Positions 27,780 through 29,619 of a DNA stretch of 29,619 bases are shown here, piece after piece. The notes beneath the pieces are model-generated. The model was not told the DNA's origin. It did no database searches and saw nothing but the letters and a program-made list of their open reading frames with translations. Position 1 is the stretch's first letter. Every line of letters starts with the position of its first letter. Position numbers and translations under genes: made by a program. Location: positions 1 to 29,619 of the forward strand of contig LRSR01004142.1 of NCBI GenBank assembly GCA_001579985.1, read 5' to 3'. The stretch comes from Hypsibius dujardini (Eukaryota; Tardigrada; Eutardigrada; Parachela; Hypsibiidae).

Positions 27780-28555
27780 GTCCTTGGTGCCTGATCTTTT
27801 CACTCACTCCAACTCGTGAAGCCGTGATCCGGGTGAGGGGCTCATGGTTTTGATGAAGAATTCAGATCTGTTGACAATCCTATCGGAACACCCCATACTT
27901 GACCGTTGAGGAGTTCCGATGTCGACCGACAAGAATTCCAAGTGGAATACCATGTTCCTGGTCAAGAGCTCCCAGCAACGCTGATGGAGCAGCAGCCAAA
28001 CCACTTGAGAAGACAAATGTCCGTCTTAAACGGATGGCCGAAACGACCCATCATTTTACAGCACGCGATTAAAAATAATTTAAAAAAATTGTAAGCGCCA
28101 TAACAATTATTGATGGTTTTCGCGTGTTCGACAGCGGAAAGAGACATTATTTTATTGCTAAAAGACTTTAATTGTCTGAAGTCAGTGTGTAAGTCAGTCA
28201 ATGCACTAGCAAATGCATCATCCATCCAAATGCGGATAAGAAAGTGAAAGATAGTTGAGGCGCGCCTCCAATAATTGAAATTTTCGTCGGTTACTGCGAT
28301 TTTTTGGTGGCCGACTCCGGAAAAAAAACCCCCATTCAGCTTGCGGGGTTTGCAGTACGAAAGACATTTCCAGAGTGAGATGGTGCTTCGATGGCTATAT
28401 GCCATATGCCTGCCTCCACTGCCGGTTCATCGGTTGCGACAGCTATTTTAATTTCTGCCGTCCTCGATTAGCCTTAATTTGCCAGACAATGGGAGCACCA
28501 ATCAATGAGGGGAGCTCATCAATATTAATTTAAACATCATCAGCATCCCGCACGA
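27780..28555. other. Intergenic, no secure gene
   Basis: A 147-codon ORF on the - strand (28405-27962) is the only long frame. It shows no known motif and no splice context. Confidence 0.35.
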
Positions 28556-28559
28556 TTCC

Positions 28560-28674
28560 GCAGACACAGACACAAACATAGACCCAGACATAGACACAGG
28601 CACAGACACAGACACAGACACAGACACAGACACAGACACAGACACAGACACAGACACAGACACAGACACAGACT
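28560..28674. repeat. CACAGA hexanucleotide array
   Basis: ACACAG repeats of about 110 bp, similar to those in the introns of the secreted gene. Confidence 0.95.
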
Positions 28675-28679
28675 GACGC

Positions 28680-29200
28680 GAGCAGATGAAAAACGTATTA
28701 AAGATTTTTTGGAATTTAGCGACATTCTTGAACCGACCCGGCATTTAAGAGATATCCAAAGATAATCACCACCCTCTTTCGCCGACAGTTGTCTCTAAAT
28801 GTCCGTTTTTTAAGCCCGTCATTAATAACAATTATCCAGCCATATCGTTTATGACAACTATAATCTCGTGTTGGCCCGACCGCGCGTCGCTTCTGCGGAA
28901 GTTGACCGCCCCGCGCGCCATGGCCAAAAACGTAGACTGCTCAGCTGTCTTGATGCGCCAGTTATGAGCCAGCCATCTGGTGAGCTGGAAGAGCGCCACG
29001 CCCCGCGCGCGCTAAAAACCTGTGACACATTCAATTAATCCGAATTCAGCAGGAAAAGCTGTAATTAAGTGCCGCGAAAAATTTGATTCTCCGCGACGTG
29101 ACGACGGAATAAAGAAATATGGAGCAGCAGCTGCGGCTCCTTGTCGCGAGAATAGACTGTTACAAGCTTGTCTGTGATTACGCTGAAGTCTGAATATTTT
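28680..29200. other. Intergenic, no gene seen
   Basis: Includes a GC-rich stretch (about 28876-29010) with CGCGCGC runs. No open frame or splice chain was found. Confidence 0.4.
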
Positions 29201-29202
29201 TA

Positions 29203-29408
29203 TACTGTGTTTTCGCGTTAGACAGGGACAGTCGTACTGTGTGCACGGCTGTGTGCACCGTGTACACACAGCACAAGCGCCGCGTGGCCGATTAAACGTT
29301 CCACAGCTCGTACCCTGTCCCTGTCTAACGCCAAAATACAAGCGCCGCGTGGCCGATTAAACGTTCCACAGCTCGTACGCTGTCCCTGTCTAACGCGAAT
29401 ATACAGTA
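29203..29408. mobile_element. Inverted-repeat mini-element, family D, copy 2 with duplicated right end
   Basis: The left end TACTGTGTTTTCGCGTTAGA pairs with TAACGCGAATATACAGTA at the right. The right half (AAGCGCCGCGTGGCCGATTA to CTGTCCCTGTCTAACGC) is present twice in tandem, so the element has one left and two right ends. Confidence 0.85.
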
Positions 29409-29596
29409 CACTGCTTGATCTGTTGAAGGGAAGGGCAAACAACTTGAAGGGATTGTGTGGCTCTTTTTAGGGTCTTTTTCGAGGTAATTCAAGGCAGGTC
29501 ACGCGTTTGGCAGAACTCAGAAAGTGCTTTTTAGGACACTTTATCGGGTCTGTGTCTGGCGACGAGAAGTGGATAAGACGTAACACTCCGTGAACC

Positions 29597-29619
29597 ATGG
29601 ACAAAGGCCGGCTCAAGTA
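29597..29619 (+). CDS. Possible first codons of a downstream gene
   Basis: ACCATGG context at 29597 reads MDKGRLK to the window edge. The start context is good, but seven codons cannot be confirmed. Confidence 0.2.

Noticed and set aside
27962-28405. A 147-codon - strand ORF.
   Set aside because: No motif, signal, splice partner or compositional bias supports it. One such chance ORF is plausible in 30 kb read in six frames.

Overview
The window looks like intron-rich, repeat-rich nuclear DNA of an invertebrate animal. It carries animal-type spliced genes with GT/AG introns, and no bacterial operons or ribosome binding sites. An ecdysozoan is the best guess, because the growth-factor gene has a PVF-type cysteine-rich tail and a TRH-receptor-like GPCR is present. 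The species cannot be fixed from this sequence. All gene models were built by hand from splice signals, codon phase and remembered family motifs; no search was run.

Layout. (1) 106-851, + strand: the last two coding exons of a PGRMC-type (cytochrome b5-like haem-binding) protein; the gene starts before the window. (2) 2847-13979, - strand: a PDGF/VEGF-like (PVF) growth-factor gene in seven proposed exons. The five 3' exons, with the cystine knot and C-terminal cysteine-rich tail, are strong; the two 5' prodomain exons are weaker. (3) 6623-8865, + strand: a complete four-exon TRH-receptor-like GPCR lying entirely inside the 5.4 kb fourth intron of the PVF gene. (4) 17896-18928, - strand: a two-exon gene for a small secreted Pro/Gly/Trp-rich protein. 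Its second exon has no start codon of its own, so an ATG-based ORF scan misses it. (5) 20612-22825, + strand: a complete four-exon LCMT1-type protein phosphatase methyltransferase. (6) 24063-25677, - strand: a three-exon gene for an unrecognised secreted protein. (7) The last 23 bases may begin another + strand gene.

The rest is dominated by short DNA-transposon relics and tandem repeats. There are two hAT-type elements nested one inside the other, each with a perfect 8-bp target duplication. There are at least five families of inverted-repeat mini-elements, several present more than once, and a fold-back element built from a 15-bp motif. Three tandem hairpins fill one intron. There are also many GACA, CAAT and CACAGA arrays and minisatellites. 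Several elements lie within tens of bases of splice sites or promoters.

The genes are not a shared pathway: a growth factor, a neuropeptide-type receptor, a housekeeping methyltransferase, a haem-binding membrane protein and two secreted proteins. The only physical link is the PVF/GPCR nesting, where the two genes must be transcribed across each other.
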